A DNA stretch of 64,000 nucleotides from PSRF01 sp051000815. Lineage in GTDB: Bacteria; Acidobacteriota; Blastocatellia; Pyrinomonadales; Pyrinomonadaceae. The notes under the pieces are model-generated. The model was given only the letters and a program-made list of their open reading frames with translations. It was not told the DNA's origin and made no database searches. The DNA lies in contig JBPCNX010000006.1 in NCBI GenBank assembly GCA_051000815.1, forward strand, positions 61,947-125,946. Direction: 5' to 3'. The position numbers and the translations under genes are program-made. Positions 49,614 through 60,000 of this stretch are shown piece by piece (position 1 is the first letter of the stretch; every line of letters begins with the position of its first letter).

Positions 49614-50465
49614 ATGAAACTATCACAACCTCGGATCGCAATCGCCCTGGCGGTTGTTGTTGCCACCGCCTCCGGCTGTGGCGTAGTCAACAGAATCAGA
49701 GCCAAAAACGAATTGAACGAGGCCGCACGTAGTTATCGCGAAGGTCAATTTGTCATAGCGGAACAACACTCGCGCAAGGCTCTGGAACTCGATCCCGACA
49801 GCAAGGCTGCGCCGCTGTTCATCGCTCGCACTATTCACGCTCAGTATCGCCCCGGCGTTGCCGCTGCGGACAACATAGCCAAAGCGCGTGAAGCGATCGA
49901 AGCTTACCGTCAAATTCTGCAGAATGATCCGCAGAATGAGGAAGCCTACCGGGCGATTGCTTTTCTTTATGAGCGCATTAAGGAAGACGACAAACTTCGC
50001 GAGTGGATTATTTCCCGTGCAAACGACTCTGGAGCTGACCCTGAGAAACGCGCCGAAGCTTACGTCGTCCTCGCCAGCAAAGATTGGAATTGTTCATTCC
50101 AGATAACCGATCTGCCCACCAATAAAGTCACGACTGTTTCCGAAGGAAGAGCTACGGTTTCCTACAAGAAACCCAAAGACCAGAAGGATTTTGATACAGC
50201 CCAAATGTGCGTGAAGCGCGGTTCGGAGGAGATTGAAAACGCGATCAAGTTGGATCCCAACAGCGAACCGGCCTGGTCTTATAAAACCAACCTGCTGCTC
50301 GAGGCCGCAAAGCTCGCCGAGATGAATGGCGACACTGCTAAGAAAGCTGAATTAGACAAACAACGCCTAGAGGCACAAAAGCGCACCGACGAACTCAGTG
50401 AGGCAAACCGTAAGAAACAAGCCGAGGAAGAAGCCAAGAAAGCAGCTTCGCCGCCCACCAGTTAG
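49614..50465 (+). CDS. TPR-repeat lipoprotein
   Basis: 283 residues. The signal segment IAIALAVVVATASGCG has a lipobox-like Ala-Ser-Gly-Cys at about residues 18-21, so it is likely lipid-anchored. TPR motifs follow: NELNEAARSYREGQFVIAEQ, SRKALELDPDSK, AREAIEAYRQILQNDPQNEE and later GSEEIENAIKLDPNSEP. The C-terminus is a Lys/Glu/Ala helix. It sits last in the tonB-exb cluster and may be a scaffold for that complex. A strong terminator follows 30 bases after the stop. Confidence 0.85.
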   Translation: MKLSQPRIAIALAVVVATASGCGVVNRIRAKNELNEAARSYREGQFVIAEQHSRKALELDPDSKAAPLFIARTIHAQYRPGVAAADNIAKAREAIEAYRQILQNDPQNEEAYRAIAFLYERIKEDDKLREWIISRANDSGADPEKRAEAYVVLASKDWNCSFQITDLPTNKVTTVSEGRATVSYKKPKDQKDFDTAQMCVKRGSEEIENAIKLDPNSEPAWSYKTNLLLEAAKLAEMNGDTAKKAELDKQRLEAQKRTDELSEANRKKQAEEEAKKAASPPTS

Positions 50466-50495
50466 GCTCCGCAGTTTAAATATTCGCTTTTAATG

Positions 50496-50533
50496 GGTGG
50501 TGCTCGATTCGAGTCGAGCATCACCTCTTTTGT
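50496..50533 (+). terminator. rho-independent terminator of the tonB-exb cluster
   Basis: GGTGGTGCTCGA/TCGAGCATCACC stem around TTCGAG, then TCTTTTGTT. Confidence 0.85.
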
Positions 50534-50590
50534 TATAATTTGCCCGTTCTGATCGCAGCGCCATGGGCCTTTCAAGTGGTTTTGAACCTG

Positions 50591-52777
50591 ATGATTCGTA
50601 TTGAGGACATAGTCCAAAAGGTAGCCAACAATCACCCGCAGGCAGATCTTGATCTGTTGCGCCGCGCTTACCTGTTTTCCGCGCGCGAGCATAAAGGACA
50701 GAAGCGCGCTTCCGGTGAATCCTACCTGGTTCATCCGCTGGAGGTCGCAGACATTCTTGCCGACATGAAGCTTGACGAAGTGTCTGTCGCTACGGGCCTG
50801 CTGCATGACGTGGTTGAAGATACGCTCGTCGATCTGGAAACGATTAGGGAATACTTCGGCGATGAGATTGCTCACCTCGTTGACGGTCTGACAAAAATTG
50901 CGCACATCAGCAATATCTCGCGAGAGGAACAGCAGGGAGAGAATGTTCGCAAAATGCTGTTGGCGATGGTCGACGACGTTCGGGTCGTTCTCGTCAAACT
51001 TGCCGACCGCCTGCATAACATGCGGACGTTGCAATACTTGAATCCCGAGAAACGGAAGCGCATCGCTGAAGAAACGATGGACATCTTTGCCCCCATCGCG
51101 CATCGATTAGGAATGGGTAAGCTGCGTGGTGAGCTGGAGGATCTGGCGTTTCGTCACTTACATCCCGAGGACTATCGTGAGTTAGCCGAGCAACTCGAAA
51201 AGCGCAGGGCGGAGAATCAGGCCTTTTTGAAAGGTGTAACGGCGCGCATTGAAGAGAAGTTGCGGGAAGCCGACGTTCCCTTTATCAGTGTCGATGGCCG
51301 GGTGAAGCGCCTTTATTCGATATGGAAGAAACTTCGCCGGCAAAAAATCAGCCTCGACCAGGTTTACGATTTAGTTGCTGCCCGCGTGATTACTCCCAAT
51401 GAGATCAGACACTGCTATGCCGCCCTCGGTGTGATTCACAACGCCTGGAAGCCCGTGCCAGGACGGATCAAGGATTGGATCGCTACCCCGCGAGACAACC
51501 TCTATCAGTCATTGCATACATCGGTGATTGGAACCAACAGCCAGTCTTTCGAAGTGCAGATTCGCACCGAGGACATGCATCATATTGCGGAAGAAGGTGT
51601 GGCCGCTCACTGGAAATACAAGGAGGGAAAACGCGGCTCTCGAGACGATGATAAAGCGCTGCAGGCGTTGAGATCGCTGGTTGAATGGACTCAGGAAGTT
51701 AAGGATTCGCGCGACTTCATCGATTCGTTGAAGCTGGATCTCTATCCCAAGGACGTGTACGCGTTCACTCCGATGGGTAAGGTCATCCAACTACCGCGCG
51801 GCGCAACCCCGGTCGACTTTGCCTACATGATTCACTCCGAAGTGGGTAACACCTGCACTGGCGCCCGCATCAATAATCGCATGGCCCCACTTCGAACCAA
51901 GATTCAAAATGGAGACGTGGTGGAGATTCTAACCTCCTCGGCGTCTCATCCTTCTCGTGACTGGTTGAATTTTATCGTTACCTCGCGCGCGCGCAATCGT
52001 GTTCGCCACTGGGTGTCTGAGCAGCAGCGCGCGGAATCAATGGAGATTGGCCGTAAGCTGTTTGAGAAGGAAGCGGCGCGATTTCAACTCTCGGTCAAGA
52101 AGATGCTGGGTGACAGTGATGGCGGTATGAAGCGGGTCGCCAGTGAATATGGTTATGGGCGTGTGGACGACCTGCTGGCAGCGATCGGTTACGGCAAACT
52201 GGTGCCGCGCAACGTAATTGCCAAGTATCTCGGTCCGGAGCAATTTGAACAGCTTGATAATCAGAAAGAATCACGTCTTCGCAGCGGCGTTCGCGCGGTA
52301 AAGCGGCTGATCAGGTTGGGCGATGACTCCATCGTCGTGCGCGGGGTCGACGACCTGATGGTGATCCGAGCGCGCTGCTGCAATCCGTTACACGGCGAAG
52401 AGATCATTGGCTACGTCACGCGCGGCAAAGGGGTTGCCGTACATACCCGCAGCTGTAAGAACGTGATGCAGTTGATGGTCAACAAAGAACGTATTGTGGA
52501 AGTCGAATGGGCGGGTCAACAGGACAAGACAGCTTACGCCGTAAAACTTTTGGCGGTAACCGAGAATCGGACAGGAATGATAGCCGGGATTACCGGAGCA
52601 ATCTCTGACATGAAGACCGGAATTCGGGACGCGCGCGCTTCGGTAGCCCCCGATGAAAAGGGCCACATCGAAGTGACGGTCGAAGTTTTTGATGTAAAGC
52701 ATCTTGATAAGGTGATTAATTCAATCAAGGGAGTTCCTGGTGTGCTTGATGTCGAGCGCATGCAAGGTGTCGCGTGA
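50591..52777 (+). CDS. RelA/SpoT homologue, bifunctional (p)ppGpp synthetase/hydrolase
   Basis: 728 residues from ATG 50591; the frame extends upstream but without conserved residues. The HD hydrolase region (residues about 20-180) has LVHPLEVADIL and GLLHDVVEDT. The synthetase region has VYDLVAARVITPNE, WKPVPGRIKDWIATPR, NLYQSLHTSVIG, VQIRTEDMH and AAHWKYKEG. TGS (DVYAFTPMGKVIQLPRGATP) and ACT (RTGMIAGITGAI) domains follow. The HD residues look intact, so it both makes and degrades the alarmone. No second relA is in this window. ridA follows. Confidence 0.95.
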   Translation: MIRIEDIVQKVANNHPQADLDLLRRAYLFSAREHKGQKRASGESYLVHPLEVADILADMKLDEVSVATGLLHDVVEDTLVDLETIREYFGDEIAHLVDGLTKIAHISNISREEQQGENVRKMLLAMVDDVRVVLVKLADRLHNMRTLQYLNPEKRKRIAEETMDIFAPIAHRLGMGKLRGELEDLAFRHLHPEDYRELAEQLEKRRAENQAFLKGVTARIEEKLREADVPFISVDGRVKRLYSIWKKLRRQKISLDQVYDLVAARVITPNEIRHCYAALGVIHNAWKPVPGRIKDWIATPRDNLYQSLHTSVIGTNSQSFEVQIRTEDMHHIAEEGVAAHWKYKEGKRGSRDDDKALQALRSLVEWTQEVKDSRDFIDSLKLDLYPKDVYAFTPMGKVIQLPRGATPVDFAYMIHSEVGNTCTGARINNRMAPLRTKIQNGDVVEILTSSASHPSRDWLNFIVTSRARNRVRHWVSEQQRAESMEIGRKLFEKEAARFQLSVKKMLGDSDGGMKRVASEYGYGRVDDLLAAIGYGKLVPRNVIAKYLGPEQFEQLDNQKESRLRSGVRAVKRLIRLGDDSIVVRGVDDLMVIRARCCNPLHGEEIIGYVTRGKGVAVHTRSCKNVMQLMVNKERIVEVEWAGQQDKTAYAVKLLAVTENRTGMIAGITGAISDMKTGIRDARASVAPDEKGHIEVTVEVFDVKHLDKVINSIKGVPGVLDVERMQGVA

Positions 52778-52860
52778 GGGACTCCCGCTTTGCCGGGGTT
52801 AAACCTTTCTGTTAAAATCACGCCTTTGTTCAGGAAGCCAAATTTGAGGCGGTCGAAACT

Positions 52861-53244
52861 GTGAGGCAGATTGTTAAGACGGGATTAGCTCCCGAGGCCA
52901 TTGGTCCTTATTCTCAGGCGATTAAGGCCGGTGGTTTCGTCTTCGCGTCAGGACAGATTCCGCTTGATCCGGAAACGGGCCAATTTGTAGCAGGCGGAAT
53001 CGCGGAGCAGACCCGGCAAGTGATGAAAAACCTCGCGGCAGTTCTCATTGCCGCAGGTAGCGATTTGCAACTGGTGGTAAAGACGACTGTGTTTTTGGCG
53101 GACATGGGCGAGTTTGCTGCGATGAATGAAGTTTACGGAACCTTCTTTACAGATGAGCCGCCGGCAAGGGCAACTGTCCAGGCGGTCGCATTACCGCGAG
53201 ATGCCAGGGTGGAGATTGAGGCAGTTGCTTTGTTGCGGGAATAA
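52861..53244 (+). CDS. ridA: RidA-family enamine/imine deaminase
   Basis: 127 residues from GTG 52861. It clears reactive 2-aminoacrylate and other imines from PLP enzymes. Family marks are KTGLAPEAIGPYSQAIKAGG, FASGQIPLDPETG, QVMKNLAAVLIAAGSDL, and PPARATVQAVALPRDARVEI with the catalytic Arg in ARATVQ and a final Glu. It follows the RelA/SpoT gene by 83 bases and converges with rpmB. Confidence 0.95.
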   Translation: MRQIVKTGLAPEAIGPYSQAIKAGGFVFASGQIPLDPETGQFVAGGIAEQTRQVMKNLAAVLIAAGSDLQLVVKTTVFLADMGEFAAMNEVYGTFFTDEPPARATVQAVALPRDARVEIEAVALLRE

Positions 53245-53247
53245 CGA

Positions 53248-53280
53248 AACCGGCGAGACGAGTTGATCGCCACACCGGTT
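53248..53280. terminator. bidirectional hairpin between ridA and rpmB
   Basis: AACCGGCGA ... TCGCC-ACA-CCGGTT nested stem, followed on the plus strand by CTTTG. It suits convergent genes. Confidence 0.5.
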
Positions 53281-53303
53281 CTTTGAGAGTTATTAGATTC
53301 TGA

Positions 53304-53498
53304 CTAGGCTGCTTTGAGAACTTTGCCTGCCTTAATGCAGTTCGTGCAAACCTTCATGCGTTGCGCACCGCCCTTCGGCAGTTGCACGCGAATCGACTGT
53401 AGATTCGGGTTAAACCGCCGCGGAGTGCGGTTGTTTGCGTGAGAAACATTATTTCCAAATTGAGGGCCTTTGCCACAAACTTCGCAACGCTTAGCCAT
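53304..53498 (-). CDS. rpmB: 50S ribosomal protein L28
   Basis: 64 residues. The pattern AKRCEVCGKGPQFGNNVSHA and RRFNPNLQSIRVQLP, then KVCTNCIKAGKV matches L28, with the CxxC...CxxC zinc-binding form. GGAGGTTTC on the minus strand precedes the ATG at 53496-53498. It stands alone. Confidence 0.97.
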   Translation of the reverse strand: MAKRCEVCGKGPQFGNNVSHANNRTPRRFNPNLQSIRVQLPKGGAQRMKVCTNCIKAGKVLKAA

Positions 53499-53671
53499 TA
53501 TTTTTGAAACCTCCAGGGGTTTCTAACACCCCGAAATCACTGGTGAACTATACGGTTCATAAAATGAGTGAGATCAGAAACAAAGATTTATAGCAAACGC
53601 ATTTCTACATCGTCAAGGGGCCACAACCTCCCCGAGTAGTTGTTCAGAATATTAAAGGAGCAGAAATCAAA

Positions 53672-54853
53672 GTGCACAAAATCGGAAAATCAATAATCAC
53701 AGCCTCGCTGCTGGCGCTCGTCGCGTTAGCAATCGGGGCGTGTAGCTCGGGCGGAGGCTCCGACGCCAATGAAAGTATGGTCGCCGCAACCGTTAATGGA
53801 AAAAATATCATGTTGGCCGACGTGGAACGAGCGATCAGTCAGCAAGCCGCTGGCAAGCAGTCGCAGCTTTCTCAACTTGAGCTGGCGCAGGCCCGCATTC
53901 AAGTGCTTGGCACACTGATACAGAGAGAAGTCCTGTTCCAAAGGGCGGAGCGAGAAAAACTCCTGCCCACCGACGACCAGATTACCGCCGCAATCAATCA
54001 GCAGAAACAACAGAGCGGCGTTACGGATGATGACTTTCAAAAGAGTCTAAAGGAGCAAAATCTCACGTTGGAATCCCTCCGCGAAGAAGCTCGCAAGGAC
54101 ATTGCGATCAAGAGTCTTCAGGATAAATACACCGCGAAGATCACGATCAACGACAAGGAAGTTGAGGACTTCTACAACGGTAACAAGAATCAGTTTATCA
54201 GCGCCCGCGGCGTGGCCCTCGCGGTAATCATCGTGGATCCCGCCGACAACACACCGCAGGGAATCCTGACGCAGAACGATGCCAAGAACGAGGCGGAAGC
54301 CAAGCTGAAAGTCGACAACCTATACCAGCAACTTAAAGGCGGAGCGGATTTCGCAACTGTGGCGCGTTCTCGGAGTGAGGACGCGACGAGCCTGGTTCGC
54401 GGTGGCGATATCGGTTTCTTCAGTGAAGATGGTTTGAAGCAGGCGGGTCTGCCGAAGGAAATAACCGATCTCTTTATGGGCTCGATGCAGGTTGGCAGTT
54501 TCAGTGAACCGAAGCTGGTCAATAATCGCTGGTATATTTTCAAACTAGCGGAGAAACGTTTGCAGACTGAGAATCTAACCCTTGAGAGTCCGGGCGTCCG
54601 TCAGCAGATCACTCAGGCATTGATTAACCAGCGGAAAGAAATTCTGAATGCTGCTTTGCTTGAAGTTGCCATGAATGAAGCCAAGATTGCTAACATGCTG
54701 GCCGCGAATATGCTCACAAACCCGGGGAACCTCGGTTTGCGTCCTGCTTCTCCGGGGGCGCTTAACTCTCCAACAGCGGCGCCACAAAGTGCGGCGAGCC
54801 CGGTGGTGAGTCCAGTAGCAAGTCCGCAGGCCAGCGGTTCACCGAAGTCCTAA
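53672..54853 (+). CDS. parvulin-type peptidyl-prolyl isomerase lipoprotein (SurA/PrsA-like)
   Basis: 393 residues from GTG 53672. The signal ends in LVALAIGACSSGGG, a lipobox with Cys at about residue 24. The SurA N-terminal chaperone region is at about 30-180 (LADVERAISQQAAGKQSQLS, LIQREVLFQRA, IKSLQDKYTAKI). The PPIC-type rotamase core has KVDNLYQQLKGGADFATVAR, SRSEDAT and GGDIGFFSEDGLKQAG. The C-terminus is Pro/Ala/Ser-rich. It likely folds outer-membrane or secreted proteins. A hairpin terminator follows. Confidence 0.9.
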   Translation: MHKIGKSIITASLLALVALAIGACSSGGGSDANESMVAATVNGKNIMLADVERAISQQAAGKQSQLSQLELAQARIQVLGTLIQREVLFQRAEREKLLPTDDQITAAINQQKQQSGVTDDDFQKSLKEQNLTLESLREEARKDIAIKSLQDKYTAKITINDKEVEDFYNGNKNQFISARGVALAVIIVDPADNTPQGILTQNDAKNEAEAKLKVDNLYQQLKGGADFATVARSRSEDATSLVRGGDIGFFSEDGLKQAGLPKEITDLFMGSMQVGSFSEPKLVNNRWYIFKLAEKRLQTENLTLESPGVRQQITQALINQRKEILNAALLEVAMNEAKIANMLAANMLTNPGNLGLRPASPGALNSPTAAPQSAASPVVSPVASPQASGSPKS

Positions 54854-54871
54854 AGGGAGAAATATCTCCGG

Positions 54872-54912
54872 GCGGGTGTGGGAGGCTGTTTCGGCTCCGC
54901 ACCCGCTTTGTC
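54872..54912 (+). terminator. hairpin terminator after the isomerase gene
   Basis: GCGGGTG-T-GGGAG/CTCC-G-CACCCGC stem with a GCTGTTTCGG loop, then TTTGT. Confidence 0.6.
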
Positions 54913-54948
54913 ATGTACAAACAGGCTCGCCGCCCGACGGTGTGAAGA

Positions 54949-56946
54949 ATGCTGTTTCGTCTTTCAGATGTGCAAAAAGCTTATGGCACGCACGACATTT
55001 TGCGTGGGGTCTCGCTGCAGGTAAATCCCGGGGAGCATGTGGGTCTGGTCGGACGCAATGGCGCCGGCAAGACGACAATCTTTCGTTTGCTTAGTGGAGA
55101 AGAATCTCCGGATCGCGGCGATGTAGTGCGTGCGCGTGGAGTCCGACTTGGCCTGCTCGCGCAACATGTGCACTTTGAGACGGGATCGACGGTACACGAG
55201 TCGGCGTTGGCAGCGTTCGGACACTTGCAGCAGATCGAGCACGAGATGCACGAACTTGAACACCGAATGGCCGAAGCTACTGACGACCTGGAGAAGATCC
55301 TCGAGCGCTACAGCGATTTGCAGCACGAGTTTGAACGCGAGGGGGGCTTTGAGTACGCGGCGAAAGCTGAAGCAATCCTGCAGGGTCTTGGCTTTGAACG
55401 CTCGACCTGGTCGCTTGAGACAGAGAAACTTTCAGGCGGGCAACAGAACCGCCTCGGACTTGTGCGCTTGTTGTTAGCCGAGCCCGACGTTCTCTTGCTG
55501 GACGAGCCTACCAACCATCTTGATGTTTCCGGGGTGGAGTGGCTGGAAGAGTTTCTGCAAACCTATGCCTCAGCGTACGTCATCGTCAGCCACGATCGTT
55601 ATTTTCTCGACCGGGCCTGCCGGCGGATCGTCGATCTGGAAAACGGAAAAGCGGCCAGTTATAGCGGCAACTACTCTGATTACCTGGTCGAACGCGAAGA
55701 GCGGCGTGAATCGCAGCGTCGGGCTTACGACAATCAGCAACAGTTGATTGCCAAGACGGAAGAATTTATCCGACGAAATCTTGCCGGCCAGAAGACGAAG
55801 CAAGCAAAGTCGCGCCGAACGATGTTAGAGAAACTCGAACGCGTCGATGCGGTGCGAGGAGACCACTCCTCGGGCGACTTCCGCCTGCAATCAATCGAGC
55901 GTACCGGTAATCATGTCTTGACTGTAAACCAGGCGACGATTGGTTACCCGGACAAATTGTTGGCGCGCGACATCTCGTTCATCCTGCGACGGGGAGAGTG
56001 TTTGGGGATCATTGGCCCAAACGGTTCTGGGAAGACTACGTTCCTGAGAACAATCCTGAAGAAGATTGCTCCGCTCACCGGTGAGATAGCCTGGGGTTCA
56101 AAGGTTCAAATTGGTTACTACGCGCAGCAGCTCGATGATCTTGATGAGCGGAACGAGATCATTATGGAACTGCGTCGCGTGGCGCCTGCAAGCGCGACGG
56201 CGGGCGAACTACGATCGTTTCTTGCTAAATTCCTCTTTACCGGAGACGACGTATACAAGCACATTCGCGATCTATCTGGCGGCGAGAAGGGGCGGCTGGC
56301 GCTGGCCAAGTTGATTTACTCGCGCGTTAACGTACTGGTTCTCGACGAGCCAACTAACCATCTCGACATCCCCTCGCGCGAGGCTCTTGAAGAAGCGCTC
56401 GATGCGTATCAGGGCACAATTATCACGATCAGTCACGATCGCTATTTTCTCGACCGCGTCGCGACCCAGATTCTGGCTCTCGCTGGCAATGGCAACGCCG
56501 AACACTATGATGGCGACTACACCGAATATCACGATTGGAAAGTTTGTGGCTCAGGAACAGCTGAAACCCGGGGCGAGTTTCCTGCTCAGTTACAGAATTC
56601 AATTGGACAAAGCCCCGCTCCACCCGTTGGCAACTCGATGGTGGAAGTTTTCGAGCCGGTGAAATCGCCGACCCCATCAACAAGCACGCGTCGAATAAAG
56701 CATCCGGCGGTGAAGGTCATCAAAAAGCCAAAGGTTGAGGTCCGCACAGCCGTGCAGCTCGAGGCTGAGATCGCGCTCGCCGAGAACAGGCTTGAAGAGA
56801 TTTCTCAGCAGATGGGAGCGCCGGAGGTAGCGCGCGATCCCGTACAATTGCTCAAGCTCGACACTGAATACCAGCAGACCGACGCGGGCTTAAAGGCTCT
56901 CTATGAGGAATGGGAGAATATTGCCGCGGACCGGGCTAGCCCTTGA
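54949..56946 (+). CDS. ABC-F family ATPase (ribosome-associated)
   Basis: 665 residues with two ABC cassettes and no membrane helices, the ABC-F layout. Cassette 1: Walker A GRNGAGKTT, signature LSGGQQNRLGLVR, Walker B LLLDEPTNHLD. Cassette 2: GPNGSGKTT, LSGGEKGRLALAK and LVLDEPTNHLD. A Lys/Arg-rich linker (FIRRNLAGQKTKQAKSRR) lies between them and a C-terminal coiled coil (AEIALAENRLEEISQQMG) ends the protein, as in Uup-type members. These act on stalled or damaged ribosomes, sometimes giving resistance. The substrate is not inferable here. Confidence 0.93.
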   Translation: MLFRLSDVQKAYGTHDILRGVSLQVNPGEHVGLVGRNGAGKTTIFRLLSGEESPDRGDVVRARGVRLGLLAQHVHFETGSTVHESALAAFGHLQQIEHEMHELEHRMAEATDDLEKILERYSDLQHEFEREGGFEYAAKAEAILQGLGFERSTWSLETEKLSGGQQNRLGLVRLLLAEPDVLLLDEPTNHLDVSGVEWLEEFLQTYASAYVIVSHDRYFLDRACRRIVDLENGKAASYSGNYSDYLVEREERRESQRRAYDNQQQLIAKTEEFIRRNLAGQKTKQAKSRRTMLEKLERVDAVRGDHSSGDFRLQSIERTGNHVLTVNQATIGYPDKLLARDISFILRRGECLGIIGPNGSGKTTFLRTILKKIAPLTGEIAWGSKVQIGYYAQQLDDLDERNEIIMELRRVAPASATAGELRSFLAKFLFTGDDVYKHIRDLSGGEKGRLALAKLIYSRVNVLVLDEPTNHLDIPSREALEEALDAYQGTIITISHDRYFLDRVATQILALAGNGNAEHYDGDYTEYHDWKVCGSGTAETRGEFPAQLQNSIGQSPAPPVGNSMVEVFEPVKSPTPSTSTRRIKHPAVKVIKKPKVEVRTAVQLEAEIALAENRLEEISQQMGAPEVARDPVQLLKLDTEYQQTDAGLKALYEEWENIAADRASP

Positions 56947-57064
56947 GCCCGCTGCCTCACACGATTAGTTATCGCTTGTCGGTGAGTAATGACTTACAAT
57001 CTCTGCAGACGTCCTTAAGACCATGTCAGCCCGCCCGGCTGCCCTCAACTGCTGGAGAAAATAG

Positions 57065-60000
57065 ATGCCTTACCCCCGGAAAATCAGTTTTATAGGGATA
57101 CTCGTCGTCCTCGTCGGCTTGCTCGGCAATGATCTCGTCGTGATACAGGCCCAGCGTTCGCCCGGCTCACAAACTTCACTACCTGTGGCGGCCCAGAAGG
57201 TTCAACCTGTAGCTGAGCCTGACAACACCCACGAAGCTTTTGTTATTGAGAAATACAAAACACTCTATCGCTATGAGAAGGATGGCACCGGCGCGCGTGA
57301 AATGAACATTCGCGTCAAGATTCAGAGTGACGCCGGAGTGGAGCAGTTTGGCCAGCTCGTATTCCCTTACAGTTCGGCGAACGAGAAGCTTGAGTTTGAC
57401 TTCATTCGCGTCCTGAAGGCCGACGGCAGTGCGATAGATGCTTTAGCCGCTGATGTTCAGGATCTGAGCGCTCCCCTCGCGCGAGAAGCGCCAATCTACA
57501 CCGACCTGCGACAAAAGCATGTGACGGTTCGCGGGCTGCGTCCTGGCGATGTGCTTGAGTATCACACTGTTTCCACCCTGCACACTCCGCTTGCCGGTCA
57601 CCAATTCTGGCTCAGTCATGACTTTTTGACGAAAGAATTGATCGTGCTTGACGAGCAACTCGAAATAAATATCCCGCGGGATAGCAAAGTAAAACTCAAA
57701 ACGAAGGCAGGCCTCGATCCCACGATAAAAGAACAGAACGAAAGACGGGTCTACACCTGGAAGGGCGCGAATCTCACCCGTCCGGAAAAAGATGATGAAA
57801 AAGAAAAGAAGAAGATAGAGGAAAGCGATGGGCCGGAACCGCCACAGGTACAGATGACTACGTTCCAGAGCTGGGATGAAGTTGGAAAGTGGTATGCGGG
57901 TCTCGAGCGCGATCGGATTGTCCCGGACGAAAGGATTCGATTCAAAGCCGAGGAATTGCTGAGTGGTCACAAAACCGACAAAGAGAAAATAGAAGCTCTT
58001 TATCAGTACGTGGCGAGAAACTTTCGTTACGTTAGTCTCTCGCTCGGTCAGGGACGCTATCAACCACACGCCGCTTCCGAAGTCATGGCAAACCAATACG
58101 GTGATTGCAAAGACAAACACACGCTACTGACTTCAATGCTGCAAGCCGTTGGCCTGCGCGCCTATCCGGCACTGATGAATTCTTCTCGTAAGATCGATCC
58201 GGACATGCCTTCGCCTGCGCAGTTTGATCATGTTATCACTGCAATTCCGCTCGGGACTGAAATGCTCTGGGCGGATACAACCGCCGAGGTTGCGCCGTTC
58301 CAACTCTTGTCACCTCCACTGCGCGACAAGCAGGCGCTGCTGATACCGAACAATGCATCGGCACGTCTGGAAACAACGCCTGCTGATCCCCCGTTCCTCT
58401 CAACTGAAGTTCTGGAGGTGGACGGCCAGGTCAACGATCTGGGTCGACTTTCGGGGCGTTCTCACGTGACATTGCGAGGCGATTCGGAAATGCCTTTCCG
58501 GTTGATGTTTCGCCGCACGCCCAGGAGCAACTGGAAAGAACTGGGCTATTACCTGACCATGGTAGGCGGAATCGAAGGGGAGGCGAGCGAAATAAAACCC
58601 ACTGACCCGGCCGCATTTGAAAATCCTTTCGAGGTGGAGTATGCCTTTTCGAACGATAACTTTCTCGATTGGTCCAGCAAGAAGTTAAAGCTCAAGATTC
58701 CGCTGCCCACACTCAATCTGGCATATATCAGGGGGGATAGCGCGGAGATTACAAAGCCAATTAAGCTGGGATCGCCGATTGATGTTTCCTATCGCTTGAA
58801 GGTCACCCTTCCCACCAAATATCAGGCGCGATTGCCCTTGCCGCTAAAGGTCACTCGAGACTATGCCGAGTACAGCTCTACTTATAAGTTGGAGGGAAAT
58901 ACTCTGTTGGTCGAGCGCAAATTCCGCTTGCGTCAGCGCGAACTTCCCGCTGACCGTGCGGAAGACTACCGGGCATTCGTTGCCTCGGCCCGCGCGGACG
59001 AAGCGCAGACACTTTCTCTGGAAACAGATTTAGCCGGTGTGCCCGCCATTCCGGATTCCGTAAAGGTGGAAGAACTTATCAAAGCCGCTGAGGCGGCTGC
59101 TAAAAGCGAGAATTATCCTGTTGCAGAGGACCTGTTCAAACGTGTGCTGAAAAAGGAACCTAAGCATAAGTTGGTGCGCCGGCAGCTTGGTTGGGCACTT
59201 TACATGCAACGCAAGTTTGATCCTGCTGTAGCGGTGCTTCGCGAACAAACCACTATCAACCCCTTCGACAATTATTCCTACAATCTTCTCGGTCGCGTTT
59301 TCTGGCAGCAACAGAAATACGGCGACGCCGAGACGGCGTTTCGCAAACAGATTGAAGTGACTCCGCTCGACAAGTACGCGCATGGAAACCTCGGACAGAT
59401 GCTGGTTGAGTGGCGTAAGTTCAAGGAGGCCGTGCCTGAACTGGAACAGGCAATCTCGCTCAATCCCGAAGAAGAATTTCTGCATGTCAGCCTGGGGCGC
59501 GCTTATCTGAACCTGGATCAAACGGAAAAGGCGATCGAGTCTTTCGAGCGGGCAGTCAAGCTTGCGCCTGGTCCGCCTGTGTGGAATGACGTCTCCTACT
59601 TTCTCAGCGTGAAGAAGGTTCAGCTTGAAAAGGCTCAGCAGTATGCAGAATCGGCTGTGACTGCGATCGCGACGGAATTGCGCAACGTGGAGTTGAATCG
59701 CCTAACCCGGGACGACCTTAACGACGTCGGTCGGATTGGTGCCTATTGGGACACACTCGGTTGGGTGCACTTTCAAAACGGCAATCTGGATTTGGCGGAG
59801 CGATATATCAGCGCTGCGTGGTCTTTGGCCCAACACAGCGAGGTTGGTTATCACCTGGGTCAAATACAAGAAAAGAGAGGCAAGATCGCTGAGGCCGCTC
59901 GATTTTATGCAATGGCCACTGTTGCGAACCGTCTGGTTCCCGAAGCGCGCGACAGTTTGGAAAGGATCGTTGGCAAAGACAAAAGCGAGTCTCTTTTGAA

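Noticed and set aside
57443..58120. Large minus-strand frame inside the DUF3857 gene
   Set aside because: It is antisense to a clear coding region and lacks motifs.
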